NCBI RefSeq assembly: GCF_013213975.1
Contig: NZ_JABSST010000016.1
Span: 1-42,233, forward strand
Direction: 5' to 3'
DNA length: 42,233 nucleotides
DNA from: Winogradskyella sp.
GTDB taxonomy: Bacteria; Bacteroidota; Bacteroidia; Flavobacteriales; Flavobacteriaceae
Position numbers and translations under genes: made by a program. This document shows, piece after piece, positions 34,319 to 42,233 of the stretch (within the stretch, counting starts at the first letter, position 1; every line of letters starts with the position of its first letter). A model generated the notes under the pieces. It was not told the DNA's origin and did no database searches. It saw nothing but the letters and a program-made list of their open reading frames with translations.

Positions 34319-35533
34319 ATGGAAACTATAACTAAGGTATTTCAATATTTAGCACAAGGTGTAGAGATGGTATTTGCTGTTTACTTCATGATATCGTGTC
34401 TATATGTTTTGGTATTTGCTGTTGCAGGACAATTCTATAAAAAACGAAAAGAAAGTACTGATAACCAACCTGGTAAAATGGCCATATTTATTCCTGCTTA
34501 CAAGGAAGACGCTGTTATTATTCATGTGGCTAAAAAAGCATTATTACAGCACTATCCCGCAAACCTTTTTGATGTAATTATTATTGCAGATTCTTTACAG
34601 CCAACAACTTTAAGCAAACTTCAAAAACTTCCTGTTAAATTAGTAGAAGTTAACTTTGAGAATAGTACTAAAGCCAAGGCGTTGAACAAGGCCATTTTGG
34701 ACCTCGAAAAAGTTTATGATTATGCTTTAGTGCTTGATGCTGATAATATAATGGAAGATTATTTTTTAGTAAAAATGAATACTGCTTTTAAGAATGGCTA
34801 TCGTGTAATACAAGCACATAGAAAAGCAAAAAATCTAAATACATCTTTTGCTGTTTTGGATGCAGCTAGCGAAGAAATAAATAATCATATCTACAGAAAA
34901 GGACATAGAGCTTTAGGCTTGTCTTCAGGATTGATTGGTTCTGGGATGGGTTTTGAGTACAAATTATTCGTGTCAATTATGAAAAAAATTACTGCCATTG
35001 GCGGGTTTGACAAGGAGCTGGAGTTTGAATTGGCTAAAAGGAACATTACAATAGAATATCTTCAAAATACTGTTCTCTTAGATGAAAAAGTTCAGAAATC
35101 ATCAGATTTTTCAAAACAAAGAAGACGCTGGTTAGCAACTCAATTTGTGTATTTAAAAAGAAATTATAGAGCAGGGGCAAGAGCTCTTTTTACTAATGGG
35201 GACATAAACTTTTTTGATAAGGTTTTTCAAATGATAATACCCCCAAGAATTTTATTGCTTGGTATTACAATTCTAACGGCGCTTTTTTACAGTATCTTCG
35301 ATTTTGGGTTTAGCATTGAAACACATGTCTCTAGTTTCTTGTGGTTAGTGAATCTTTCATTTTTAGTTGTAACATTTCTATTAGCACTCCCAAGAACATT
35401 TTATAATTTGGCAACCCTAAAAGCAATGGCTTCTTTGCCTTCAGCATTTTTGAGAATGTTTTGTCTGTTGTTTAAATTAAAAGGCGCAAATACAAAGTTT
35501 ATACATACCTCGCACGGTGTAATAAAAAGCTAA
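34319..35533 (+). CDS. Membrane GT2 glycosyltransferase
   Basis: 404 residues. N-terminal helix (about 15-38), GT-A domain (MAIFIPAYKEDAVI, FDVIIIADS, LVLDADNIM) and the QRRRWLATQF motif, followed by three C-terminal helices (PPRILLLGITILTALFY and others). This is the layout of membrane-embedded GT2 enzymes such as hyaluronan- or cellulose-synthase relatives, although without their full set of helices. It probably adds one sugar of the repeat unit; donor unknown. Confidence 0.87.
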   Translation: METITKVFQYLAQGVEMVFAVYFMISCLYVLVFAVAGQFYKKRKESTDNQPGKMAIFIPAYKEDAVIIHVAKKALLQHYPANLFDVIIIADSLQPTTLSKLQKLPVKLVEVNFENSTKAKALNKAILDLEKVYDYALVLDADNIMEDYFLVKMNTAFKNGYRVIQAHRKAKNLNTSFAVLDAASEEINNHIYRKGHRALGLSSGLIGSGMGFEYKLFVSIMKKITAIGGFDKELEFELAKRNITIEYLQNTVLLDEKVQKSSDFSKQRRRWLATQFVYLKRNYRAGARALFTNGDINFFDKVFQMIIPPRILLLGITILTALFYSIFDFGFSIETHVSSFLWLVNLSFLVVTFLLALPRTFYNLATLKAMASLPSAFLRMFCLLFKLKGANTKFIHTSHGVIKS

Positions 35534-35538
35534 GGAAA

Positions 35539-36693
35539 ATGAGAATTGGTATAGAGGCACAGCGTTTATTTCGTCCACACAAGCATGGTATGGATAGGGT
35601 GGCTCTTGAGTTAATTAGGAGCTTACAAAAAATCGATAAGGAGAACGAATATTTCATCTTTGTTAAGCCAGATGTAGATAATAAGGTCGTCTTTAGTACG
35701 GATAACTTTCATATCGTTGAGATTGAAGGTGGCGCATATCCGATTTGGGAACAATTCAAACTGCCTAAATTGGCTAAAGCTCATAACTGTGATATTCTGC
35801 ATTGTACTAGTAATACAGCGCCTTTGGCTTTGCAAATGCCATTAGTAACTACGCTCCATGATGTTATTTTTAAAGAAGGAAGTGTGCTAGAACAATTGAC
35901 AAGTAGCGCTTCTTGGTATCAAAAAATAGGAAATCTCTATAGAAGATTAATTGTTAACAGCATCGTTAAGAAGAGCCAGAGGCTTATCACGGTTTCTAAC
36001 TTTGAAAGACAAAATATTTCTAAAATTTATAAGTTAGACAGCAGCAAAATACAAACAGTACATAATGGTGTCAATGAGTGCTTTAAAGCTGTGGTTGATA
36101 ACAAAGCAAGGGCAAAGGTTAAACAGAAATATAATCTTCCAGAACACTTTTTGTTGCATCTAGGCAATACAGACCCTAGAAAAAACACAGCACGTGTCTT
36201 AAAAGCCTTTTACATGTATATTTATGTGTATACAGAAGATTTAAAATTAGTTCTTGTTGGTCTTAATGAATCCAAACTAAGTACGATCTTAAAGTCCATT
36301 GATTTAGAAGAAGAGTTAAGCGATAAAATAATACTTACAGGGTATGTAGTAGACACAGACTTACCAATATTGTTTAGTCTGTCCGAGTTGTTTTTATTTC
36401 CTTCATTAAGAGAAGGTTTCGGGATTCCAATCATCGAAGCAATGGCATGTGGAACTCCTGTGATTACCTCAAATACATCCTCAATGCCCGAAGTTGCAGG
36501 TGATGCAGCTTGTCTGGTAAATCCAAATAGTACAGAAAATATTTATGAAGCCATAGCCAAAGTACGTTCGGATAAAAATTATAAAAATCAGCTTACTGAA
36601 AAGGGATTGGCAAGGTATACCAAATTTACTTGGGAAAATGCAGCAAGACAGGTCTTGGGAATTTATCAGACGTTTAACCATAACAATATTTAG
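35539..36693 (+). CDS. GT4 family glycosyltransferase
   Basis: 384 residues, GT-B fold. N-terminal MRIGIEAQRLFRPHKHGMDRV, then the C-terminal nucleotide-sugar site: LHLGNTDPRKNT, LVLVGLN, LFPSLREGFGIPIIEAMACGTPVIT. The E-x7-E motif is present (EGFGIPIIE). Highly typical of retaining GT4 transferases, often mannosyl or rhamnosyl, but the sugar cannot be named. Cytoplasmic face, 5 bp after the GT2 gene. Confidence 0.9.
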   Translation: MRIGIEAQRLFRPHKHGMDRVALELIRSLQKIDKENEYFIFVKPDVDNKVVFSTDNFHIVEIEGGAYPIWEQFKLPKLAKAHNCDILHCTSNTAPLALQMPLVTTLHDVIFKEGSVLEQLTSSASWYQKIGNLYRRLIVNSIVKKSQRLITVSNFERQNISKIYKLDSSKIQTVHNGVNECFKAVVDNKARAKVKQKYNLPEHFLLHLGNTDPRKNTARVLKAFYMYIYVYTEDLKLVLVGLNESKLSTILKSIDLEEELSDKIILTGYVVDTDLPILFSLSELFLFPSLREGFGIPIIEAMACGTPVITSNTSSMPEVAGDAACLVNPNSTENIYEAIAKVRSDKNYKNQLTEKGLARYTKFTWENAARQVLGIYQTFNHNNI

Positions 36694-36695
36694 AA

Positions 36696-37904
36696 ATGAC
36701 TGTAACAGGAAAAGATATAGTAATAGTAGGAATACAGCCTTGGGACATAAAAATTGGCAGTAACTGTAAAAACATTGCTGTGGAATTTGCTAAGTATAAC
36801 AGAGTTCTTTATGTAAATCCACCATTAGACAGGATTACGAGGTATAGGCAAAAATATAAGCCGTCAATTCAAAAGCGAATTCATATTTCAAGAGGTCATC
36901 TTCCAGATATTCAAAAAATAGAATCAAACTTATGGAACCTTTATCCAAAGAGTGTCATTGAGTCTATAAATTGGATTAATTCTCACCAAATATTCAAGCT
37001 TTTAAATAGGCGAAATGCAAAATTATTTTCGGAGAATATTACAGATGCAATCAATCGCTTAGGTTTTAAAAATATTTTATTGTTCAATGACAGTTCTATG
37101 TTTTTGGGACTTCACTTAAAAGAGTTTTTGCAACCAGAGCTATACACCTATTATATTAGAGACAACTTAGTTAAAGAGCCATATTGGAAAAAGCATGGTG
37201 AGCGTCTAGAGCCAGTTTTAATGGAAAATGCAGATGTCATTGTCAATAATTCAGAATACTATGTAGACTATAGCTCAAAATATAACAAGAATAGTATTAT
37301 GGTAGGACAAGGGTGTGATGTGAGTATGTTTAGCGATGAAGATAATAGTATGGCCATTCCGGAGGAATTTAATACAATTCAAGGCCCTGTAATTGGCTAC
37401 GTAGGGTCCCTAACTACATTGCGATTAGATATAGATTTATTAGAGTTTATAGCTGTTAAAAGATCGGATTGGAATATTGTTCTTGTTGGTCCTGAAGATG
37501 AAGCATTTAGATATTCGAATTTACATGAGTTAAAAAATGTACATTTTTTAGGTTACAAACCAGCAGACCAATTAGCCTCATATATTAAAGGCTTTCATGT
37601 TGCTATTAACCCTCAGGTTGTTAATGAAATTACTATAGGTAATTATCCTAGAAAAATAGATGAATATTTAGCTATGGGTAAACCAGTTGTAGCTACAGAA
37701 ACAAAAGCAATGCAAATGTTTAAGGACTATGTTTACCTGGGAGAAACAAAAGAAGATTATGTGTCGCTTATTGATAAAGCTTTAACGGAGCATTCAAAAA
37801 CTAAAGCAAAGGCACAGATAAAATTTGCTAATCAACACACTTGGAAAAATAGTGTTAATCATATTTACGCGGCCATGGAATCTACTTTAAAACAATTTCA
37901 TTAA
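36696..37904 (+). CDS. GT-B glycosyltransferase, TuaH-like
   Basis: 402 residues of the GT-B group. The start (IVIVGIQPWDIKIGSNCKNIA) and VLYVNPPLDR, then the acceptor domain and the C-terminal IGYVGSLTTLRLDIDLLEFI, ILVGPEDE, VHFLGYKPADQL and KIDEYLAMGKPVVAT resemble the TuaH/GT4-related enzymes of teichuronic and exopolysaccharide loci. The first Glu of the E-x7-E motif is replaced: the region reads GNYPRKIDEYLA. Sugar unknown. One-base overlap (TAATG) with the acyltransferase gene. Confidence 0.85.
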   Translation: MTVTGKDIVIVGIQPWDIKIGSNCKNIAVEFAKYNRVLYVNPPLDRITRYRQKYKPSIQKRIHISRGHLPDIQKIESNLWNLYPKSVIESINWINSHQIFKLLNRRNAKLFSENITDAINRLGFKNILLFNDSSMFLGLHLKEFLQPELYTYYIRDNLVKEPYWKKHGERLEPVLMENADVIVNNSEYYVDYSSKYNKNSIMVGQGCDVSMFSDEDNSMAIPEEFNTIQGPVIGYVGSLTTLRLDIDLLEFIAVKRSDWNIVLVGPEDEAFRYSNLHELKNVHFLGYKPADQLASYIKGFHVAINPQVVNEITIGNYPRKIDEYLAMGKPVVATETKAMQMFKDYVYLGETKEDYVSLIDKALTEHSKTKAKAQIKFANQHTWKNSVNHIYAAMESTLKQFH

Positions 37905-38521
37905 TGGAATTTGTGTCTAAAATAAAATCGAACAGTAAATTAAAGCGATTGGCTCATTGGTCTATTTTAATCCCCAATCAAGCAAGACCTAGATTATGGA
38001 TAAAATGGTTTGTAAACCCATTTGTTCATAAGAAAGGAAAAGGTTCTGTTGTGAGAAGACACACTAGGATGGATGTGGTGCCCTGGAATAAATTCAGTCT
38101 TGGTCAAGCGTCAACCATTGAAGATTTTTCAGCAGTGAATAATGGTGTAGGTGACGTTATCATTGGGGATAGGACAAGAATAGGTTTAAGTAATACAATA
38201 ATTGGACCGGTAAATATAGGGAATGATGTAAGACTAGCTCAGGGTGTGGTGATTTCTGGATTAAATCATAATTATAAGGACATTTATAGACCAATTCATG
38301 CACAGGGGTTTACCACTAAGCCCATTATCATTGAAGATGAATCTTGGATTGGTGCTAATACCGTTATCTTACCTGGGGTTACTATAGGCAGGCATTCAAT
38401 TGTTGCGGCAGGAAGTGTGGTTACAAAAGATATACCTAAATATACCTTGGTTGCGGGTAATCCTGCTAAAGTATTAAAGCAATATAATTTTGAAACACAG
38501 TCATGGGAGAAATGTTATTAA
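37904..38521 (+). CDS. Hexapeptide-repeat acyltransferase
   Basis: 205 residues with a left-handed beta-helix of hexapeptide units (VIIGDRTRIGLSNTIIGPVNIG, then IIIEDESWIGANTVILPGVTIG, each shown in motif form as IIGDRTRIG and IIEDESWIG). The catalytic-type histidine is in LNHNYKD and the C-terminus is VAAGSVVTKDIPKYTLVAGNPAKVLK, typical of WbbJ/NodL-like O-acetyltransferases. It probably O-acetylates a sugar of the repeat unit. Last gene of the third unit. Confidence 0.88.
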   Translation: MEFVSKIKSNSKLKRLAHWSILIPNQARPRLWIKWFVNPFVHKKGKGSVVRRHTRMDVVPWNKFSLGQASTIEDFSAVNNGVGDVIIGDRTRIGLSNTIIGPVNIGNDVRLAQGVVISGLNHNYKDIYRPIHAQGFTTKPIIIEDESWIGANTVILPGVTIGRHSIVAAGSVVTKDIPKYTLVAGNPAKVLKQYNFETQSWEKCY

Positions 38522-39141
38522 AGTAATTTCAAAATAGACCAAACTTAAGTGATATAAAACCTGAGAAATAATCGTTTTAGTAGAAGGTTATGAATGTATC
38601 TTTGTAAATAATCTAGTAAGCATATTAATAAAAGTTATATAATTAAATTTTGTTTGGTCCTTAATAGTGTTAACCTTAGACAAGACTACTTAATGCACAT
38701 TTGTAAAAATAGTCATAATACGAGTACTATCTGGGTCAGATGAAATGAGGCCTTTCATTTTGCACTATACTCTTAACTAAGACATTTATTAAATATCTTA
38801 AATTTTAATCACAGCGCATATACCAAACAAAAAATTTGAAGAAATATTAAAGGCATCGCATGGATTAATTTGTAATCAAAGTAAAATAATTTCTGAGATT
38901 ATCGAGCAAAGAAGAATAAATTAGATAAAGCGAATAAGAGTTCATTCATTATCACAAATTCCTACTTTTTAACGTATTTAAAAGTATAATTCTCATCATT
39001 ATAGGGTTTTAGAGTTAAAAATACCATTTAACGAAACTTATTAATCATTCATTTTTATTATCAGACAGTTAGACGATTTTTAAACTGTACATATATTAAG
39101 AGTTTTAGCTTAGTAAAGCTATTAACACATAATTATTAGAA
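38522..39141. other. Intergenic region with a possible coding remnant
   Basis: 620 bp with no gene. A frame without a start codon, about 38812 to 38924, reads like protein (FEEILKASHGLICNQSKII and on) and ends in TAG; it may be the tail of a decayed gene, but I do not recognise it. A weak hairpin, AAATGA-GGCCT-TTCATTT, lies near 38743-38760 and lacks a good T run, so no sure terminator follows the acyltransferase gene. The sequence close to the next gene is AT-rich and probably holds its promoter, which I cannot place. Confidence 0.35.
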
Positions 39142-41349
39142 ATGAAAAAATGGAATATTATTCTTGCTCTATTACTTTTAACGTTACATAGTTGTAGTAG
39201 AGAATTTCAAGATGAAGCTTCAAGAGCAACAAACGAAAATATTGATGATTTGTCATCAATAATAGTACCTGATGGTCATGATCTCAGACCGGTTAATCTT
39301 CAAAACGCATCCATAATTTTGTCAGACGAATCTATTGCAGACATGGTCAAAATTAGAGTTTACAAAGTTGAAGGTGAAACCAATAAATTATTGCTCGAAG
39401 GGGCAGTTGAAAAACATCACGCGTTTAACACACAATTTTTAATACCAAACCATACTGAAACGGTTCTAATAGAAGCAGATCTTGCAACAAATACAAGACA
39501 GTATTACATCTCACCAGACCAATTAGAAAATTTTATTTTGACAGATGATATTGTGGAAGAAAGCGAAGAGGCAGGGAGGGCATTTCCTTCTGATGATCCT
39601 CCAAGTTGGAACTGTGATGACTATTCCGAGTTTAATGGAAACGATGGTGGTAATTATAAAATAACTGGAAACGCAACACAAGGGATAAATGTTAATTCTA
39701 ATACCAAAATCTATATTTGTAGCGGAGGATCATGGACCCCTTCCTATTTAAATGACAATTCGAGTAAATTAACAATATATGTAGGTCAAGGAGGGACTTT
39801 AAATCTGTCAGGGACTATAAATTCAAAAATTTATAATGAGGGCACTTTCAATGGAGTAAATGCAAATATTGCTGCCGATTTAGATAACTGGGGATTAACT
39901 AGTATTACAGGAAATCTTTCAGTTTCAGATCATGTTCAAAATTTTGGTGGAACGATTAACATCACCGGTAGTTTCAATAATAATGAACATTTTAAAAATG
40001 AAGGGGGATCAGTTGTTATAGGTGGTCATGTAACGCTTTCAGATAAATTTGATAATAAAGAAGATTCAGAATTGATTGTTGCTGGCAATTTCACCATTAA
40101 TTCTGGTAAGTTTAAGAATTATTGTAAAACAACAATTTCAGGAACATTAATAAATAACGATGAATTGGAATGTAAGAATGCTTCTTATACTCTTGTTACG
40201 GGAGCATTCATGAATAATTCAAATAAAGAAGTTAAAGTCAAAGAAGGGTCTATATTTAAATGCGCAAGTATTATTTCAAGTGGCAACATTAAAGGTGATA
40301 ATGCTTATTCTATAATTGAAACTGGAGCACTAACATTTAATGGTGGTAAGAAATTTAAAGGAGAGTTAGATATATGTTCTAACAGCTACACCAGTTCTAT
40401 GGGAGATAATGATGTGATTAATACATGTTCTACGTTTATATCATCAAACTCATGCTCGCCTGGTTACAACAATATGGTTGATAATGATGGAGATGGGTGT
40501 GAAGGAGGTCTTGATGTAGACGATGATAACCCTGATATAGCAACGTATAATTATCCTCAAGGACAAGGCTTGTATTTTACATCAGTCTATGAAGATTTAT
40601 ACCCTTGTCAAGGAGATTATGATTTTAATGATTTAGTTAATAATTACAGTTATAAGGAAGGATTGAATAATGGGGATAACCACGACGGTCAAAATACTTA
40701 TATCACAACTATTGAATTTAATTATAAGTTCCCTGCATTAGGAGGCGGTTATAATAATAGTTTTGTACTAAGGGTAATAGATGGCGACAACGATGCTGTA
40801 CTAACCTTAGATGCTTCAGACAGTTACGAATCAAGTCACATTACAAGATTACATGACAACAATAACGGCACCACCCTATTTGTATTTGCAAATCTTAAAT
40901 CTATTTATGTCGATAATCCCGATGCTATAATTAATAGTCGACAAATAGACTATGCAAATATTCCAGTAATTTCTGGAACTGTTACTAAATTAAATGGTGC
41001 TTATGATGAATTTTTATTAAGAGATGGTGTCTCAGGTCAGGAAATACATCATTTATATAACGCAATTCATATCAATTATCCAGCGTTGAATTTACCATCT
41101 ATGTATAATGATGATAGTAATTTTTCTCAGTGTGATGACTTATCAACTGGGAGCAATTTATTTGTCAATGCTAATGGTTTTCCATGGGCACTTAACGACT
41201 TACCAATTGATTGGCCATGGCCAAAGGAGAATACAACCATTCTTGAGGCTTATCCAAATTTTGATGATTTCGTTACTTCAAATCCAAATCTAGATTGGTA
41301 TTCTGATGCTAACGGTAATAGAAATAACTCTAAACTAATTTTTAATTAA
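39142..41349 (+). CDS. LruC domain surface lipoprotein with repeat region
   Basis: 735 residues. Lipoprotein signal with cysteine in LTLHSCS (C18). An N-terminal domain (to about 145) is shared with the next gene's product. From about residue 210 to 430 short N/G-rich strands of about 20-24 residues recur (I-x-G...N-x-G forms such as INITGSFNNN and VVIGGHVTLS), suggesting a beta-helix. A calcium-binding type segment follows (DNDGDGCEGGLDVDDDNPD). The C-terminal LruC domain begins at FTSVYEDLYPCQGDYDFNDLVNNY and continues with TTIEFNYKFPALGGG and VLRVIDGDND. LruC proteins are cell-surface lipoproteins of unknown function. It lies next to the polysaccharide locus and might be a surface or matrix protein, which is inference. 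Confidence 0.85.
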   Translation: MKKWNIILALLLLTLHSCSREFQDEASRATNENIDDLSSIIVPDGHDLRPVNLQNASIILSDESIADMVKIRVYKVEGETNKLLLEGAVEKHHAFNTQFLIPNHTETVLIEADLATNTRQYYISPDQLENFILTDDIVEESEEAGRAFPSDDPPSWNCDDYSEFNGNDGGNYKITGNATQGINVNSNTKIYICSGGSWTPSYLNDNSSKLTIYVGQGGTLNLSGTINSKIYNEGTFNGVNANIAADLDNWGLTSITGNLSVSDHVQNFGGTINITGSFNNNEHFKNEGGSVVIGGHVTLSDKFDNKEDSELIVAGNFTINSGKFKNYCKTTISGTLINNDELECKNASYTLVTGAFMNNSNKEVKVKEGSIFKCASIISSGNIKGDNAYSIIETGALTFNGGKKFKGELDICSNSYTSSMGDNDVINTCSTFISSNSCSPGYNNMVDNDGDGCEGGLDVDDDNPDIATYNYPQGQGLYFTSVYEDLYPCQGDYDFNDLVNNYSYKEGLNNGDNHDGQNTYITTIEFNYKFPALGGGYNNSFVLRVIDGDNDAVLTLDASDSYESSHITRLHDNNNGTTLFVFANLKSIYVDNPDAIINSRQIDYANIPVISGTVTKLNGAYDEFLLRDGVSGQEIHHLYNAIHINYPALNLPSMYNDDSNFSQCDDLSTGSNLFVNANGFPWALNDLPIDWPWPKENTTILEAYPNFDDFVTSNPNLDWYSDANGNRNNSKLIFN

Positions 41350-41369
41350 AAACTTATGGTTAGTTGATT

Positions 41370-41425
41370 AAAAAGTCGCTCAATAATTGATAAAGTCAAT
41401 TTCTATAGAGCGGCTTTTTATTTTA
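41370..41425 (+). terminator. Intrinsic terminator after the LruC gene
   Basis: Stem AAAAAGTCGCTC (41370-41381) with GAGCGGCTTTTT (41408-41419, one G-T pair); the wide loop holds a second small hairpin AATTGA...TCAATT. It is followed by ATTTTAAG. It separates the two LruC-type genes. Confidence 0.8.
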
Positions 41426-41588
41426 AGGTATTATAGGTATTTTATATTGAGATAATACAACCCTTAATATGTCTTTTTAGATCATTTTCCATTTATCTAC
41501 GTTAAATGGCAACTTGACTATTAAAAGAAACTAGCGAAAGAAAAAGAAAAAATTTGAGAAGTTTCTCATCTAATTTAGAGATTAAGAA

Positions 41589-42233
41589 ATGAACATAGTT
41601 TATGAGCAGAAAAATAAGCATTCAAATTTTTATAATTTATTACTAAACAGTTCATGTGCTAAACCCGATTTTAATGACGCCTCGTCAGAAAATATAGTTA
41701 CTGAATCAATAAATATTCCAAATGGTTTTGACTACAGTACATATCGAAAAGTAGATATTAAAATTCATGACAATTCACCGTATTCTAAGTATGATGTGTA
41801 TGCTTATGTCGAGGATTTGCATTCTGTAGGTTATGAAACATTTGAAAACCAAGCGGGAGAGATTGTAACTGAAGAGATATTTAAAAATGATGTTCTCAAT
41901 AAATTGATTTTTTATGGAGTTCCAAAAAATGGAATATTAGAGCACTCAGTCAACATACCAAATTTCTATGAACAACTATATATCCGAAGAAAGGACAACT
42001 TAAAGTATTCGGCATCTGTTGAGATGATTACTAGCAATAAAGTTGAGTATTTTTTCAGTCAAGGTCCAAGCAATAATATAGGTAGAGATAGTGTCGAAGA
42101 TTATTTATATTGCGTTAATGGGTCTGATGAGCTTTTTCAGGTAGATCCATTGGATGGTTCATTAACATACCTTTCAGATATGCCAATGGGTAGTTTTACA
42201 GCCGCCATTGATCAAGAAAATGCAGTGTTATAC
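41589..42233 (+). CDS. LruC-type surface lipoprotein, partial at window end, with a likely frameshift in the signal peptide
   Basis: An open frame runs to the window edge. Its N-terminal region (IPNGFDYSTYRKVDIKI, then LIFYGVPKNGIL and the segment SVNIPNFYEQLYIRR) parallels the N-terminal domain of the LruC protein upstream (IVPDGHDLRPVNLQ, VLIEADL). The frame's own ATG (41589) gives a poor signal peptide, MNIVYEQKNKHSNFYNLLLNSSC (shown as its start, MNIVYEQKNK). The neighbouring frame, from ATG 41602, gives MSRKISIQIFIIYY, and joined to LLLNSSCAKPDF it would form a perfect lipoprotein signal. A missing base near the T run at 41626-41640 would explain this. It may be a decayed gene, a sequence error, or frame-switching. 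Confidence 0.65.
   Translation, partial: MNIVYEQKNKHSNFYNLLLNSSCAKPDFNDASSENIVTESINIPNGFDYSTYRKVDIKIHDNSPYSKYDVYAYVEDLHSVGYETFENQAGEIVTEEIFKNDVLNKLIFYGVPKNGILEHSVNIPNFYEQLYIRRKDNLKYSASVEMITSNKVEYFFSQGPSNNIGRDSVEDYLYCVNGSDELFQVDPLDGSLTYLSDMPMGSFTAAIDQENAVLY

Noticed and set aside
38743..38760. Terminator after the acyltransferase gene
   Set aside because: The hairpin is short and no T run follows.
32..39097. 14-base repeat ACTGTACATATATT at 32-45 and 39084-39097
   Set aside because: AT-rich and short, found once at each place with no further similarity around it, so chance is likely.

Overview
The window looks like the chromosome of a marine-type Flavobacteriaceae member (Bacteroidota). The reasons are a strongly AT-rich base composition, TTG/GTG starts with little Shine-Dalgarno signal, several -7 boxes of the Bacteroidota form TAnnTTTG, and typical families: TPR sensor kinase with LuxR-like regulator, BlaI plus M56 peptidase with TonB-like C-termini, DUF456, DUF4230, LruC-domain lipoproteins. 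The genus cannot be fixed from the sequence alone. No tRNA, rRNA, CRISPR, insertion sequence or phage genes were seen.

Layout. 1-3117: a membrane TPR histidine kinase and its response regulator. 3354-8266: DUF456 protein (minus strand), then a BlaI-type repressor with three identical-geometry operators, an M56 antirepressor-like peptidase with two TonB-like domains, a TPR gene cut by one in-frame stop, and a lipoprotein. 8263-12022 (minus strand): a polytopic flippase-like protein, GT2 glycosyltransferase, beta-barrel protein and Bax-inhibitor-1-like protein. 12050-15797: outer-membrane protein, ruvC, hemW, cyclase-family hydrolase, DUF4230 protein.

16412-22241 is a tightly packed seven-gene soluble signalling operon: single-domain receiver, H-NOX (heme NO-binding) protein, PAS histidine kinase, FIST-domain (NosP-like) protein, a second paralogous histidine kinase, an HPt protein and a LytTR response regulator. 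It carries both known bacterial NO-sensor families together with a complete phosphorelay.

23001-38521 is a Wzx/Wzy-type exopolysaccharide locus in three transcription units: (1) UDP-glucose dehydrogenase, UDP-xylose synthase, receiver, pseudo-receiver/phosphoglycosyl transferase fusion; (2) half-size TolC-like protein, Wzz-like protein with a degenerate ATPase domain, Wzx-like flippase; (3) Wzy-like polymerase, phosphoribosyltransferase-HAD fusion, three glycosyltransferases, acyltransferase. Each unit is preceded by the same gap-free 65-bp promoter element: two boxes about two helical turns apart and a TAwGTTTG -7 box, with no -33 TTG. A natural hypothesis is that the NO-responsive relay acts through its LytTR regulator on these promoters and so controls matrix production. 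The co-location and the shared promoter are read directly from the sequence; the regulatory connection is inference.

39142-42233 holds two tandem LruC-type surface lipoprotein genes, the second running off the end and apparently carrying a frameshift in its signal peptide.
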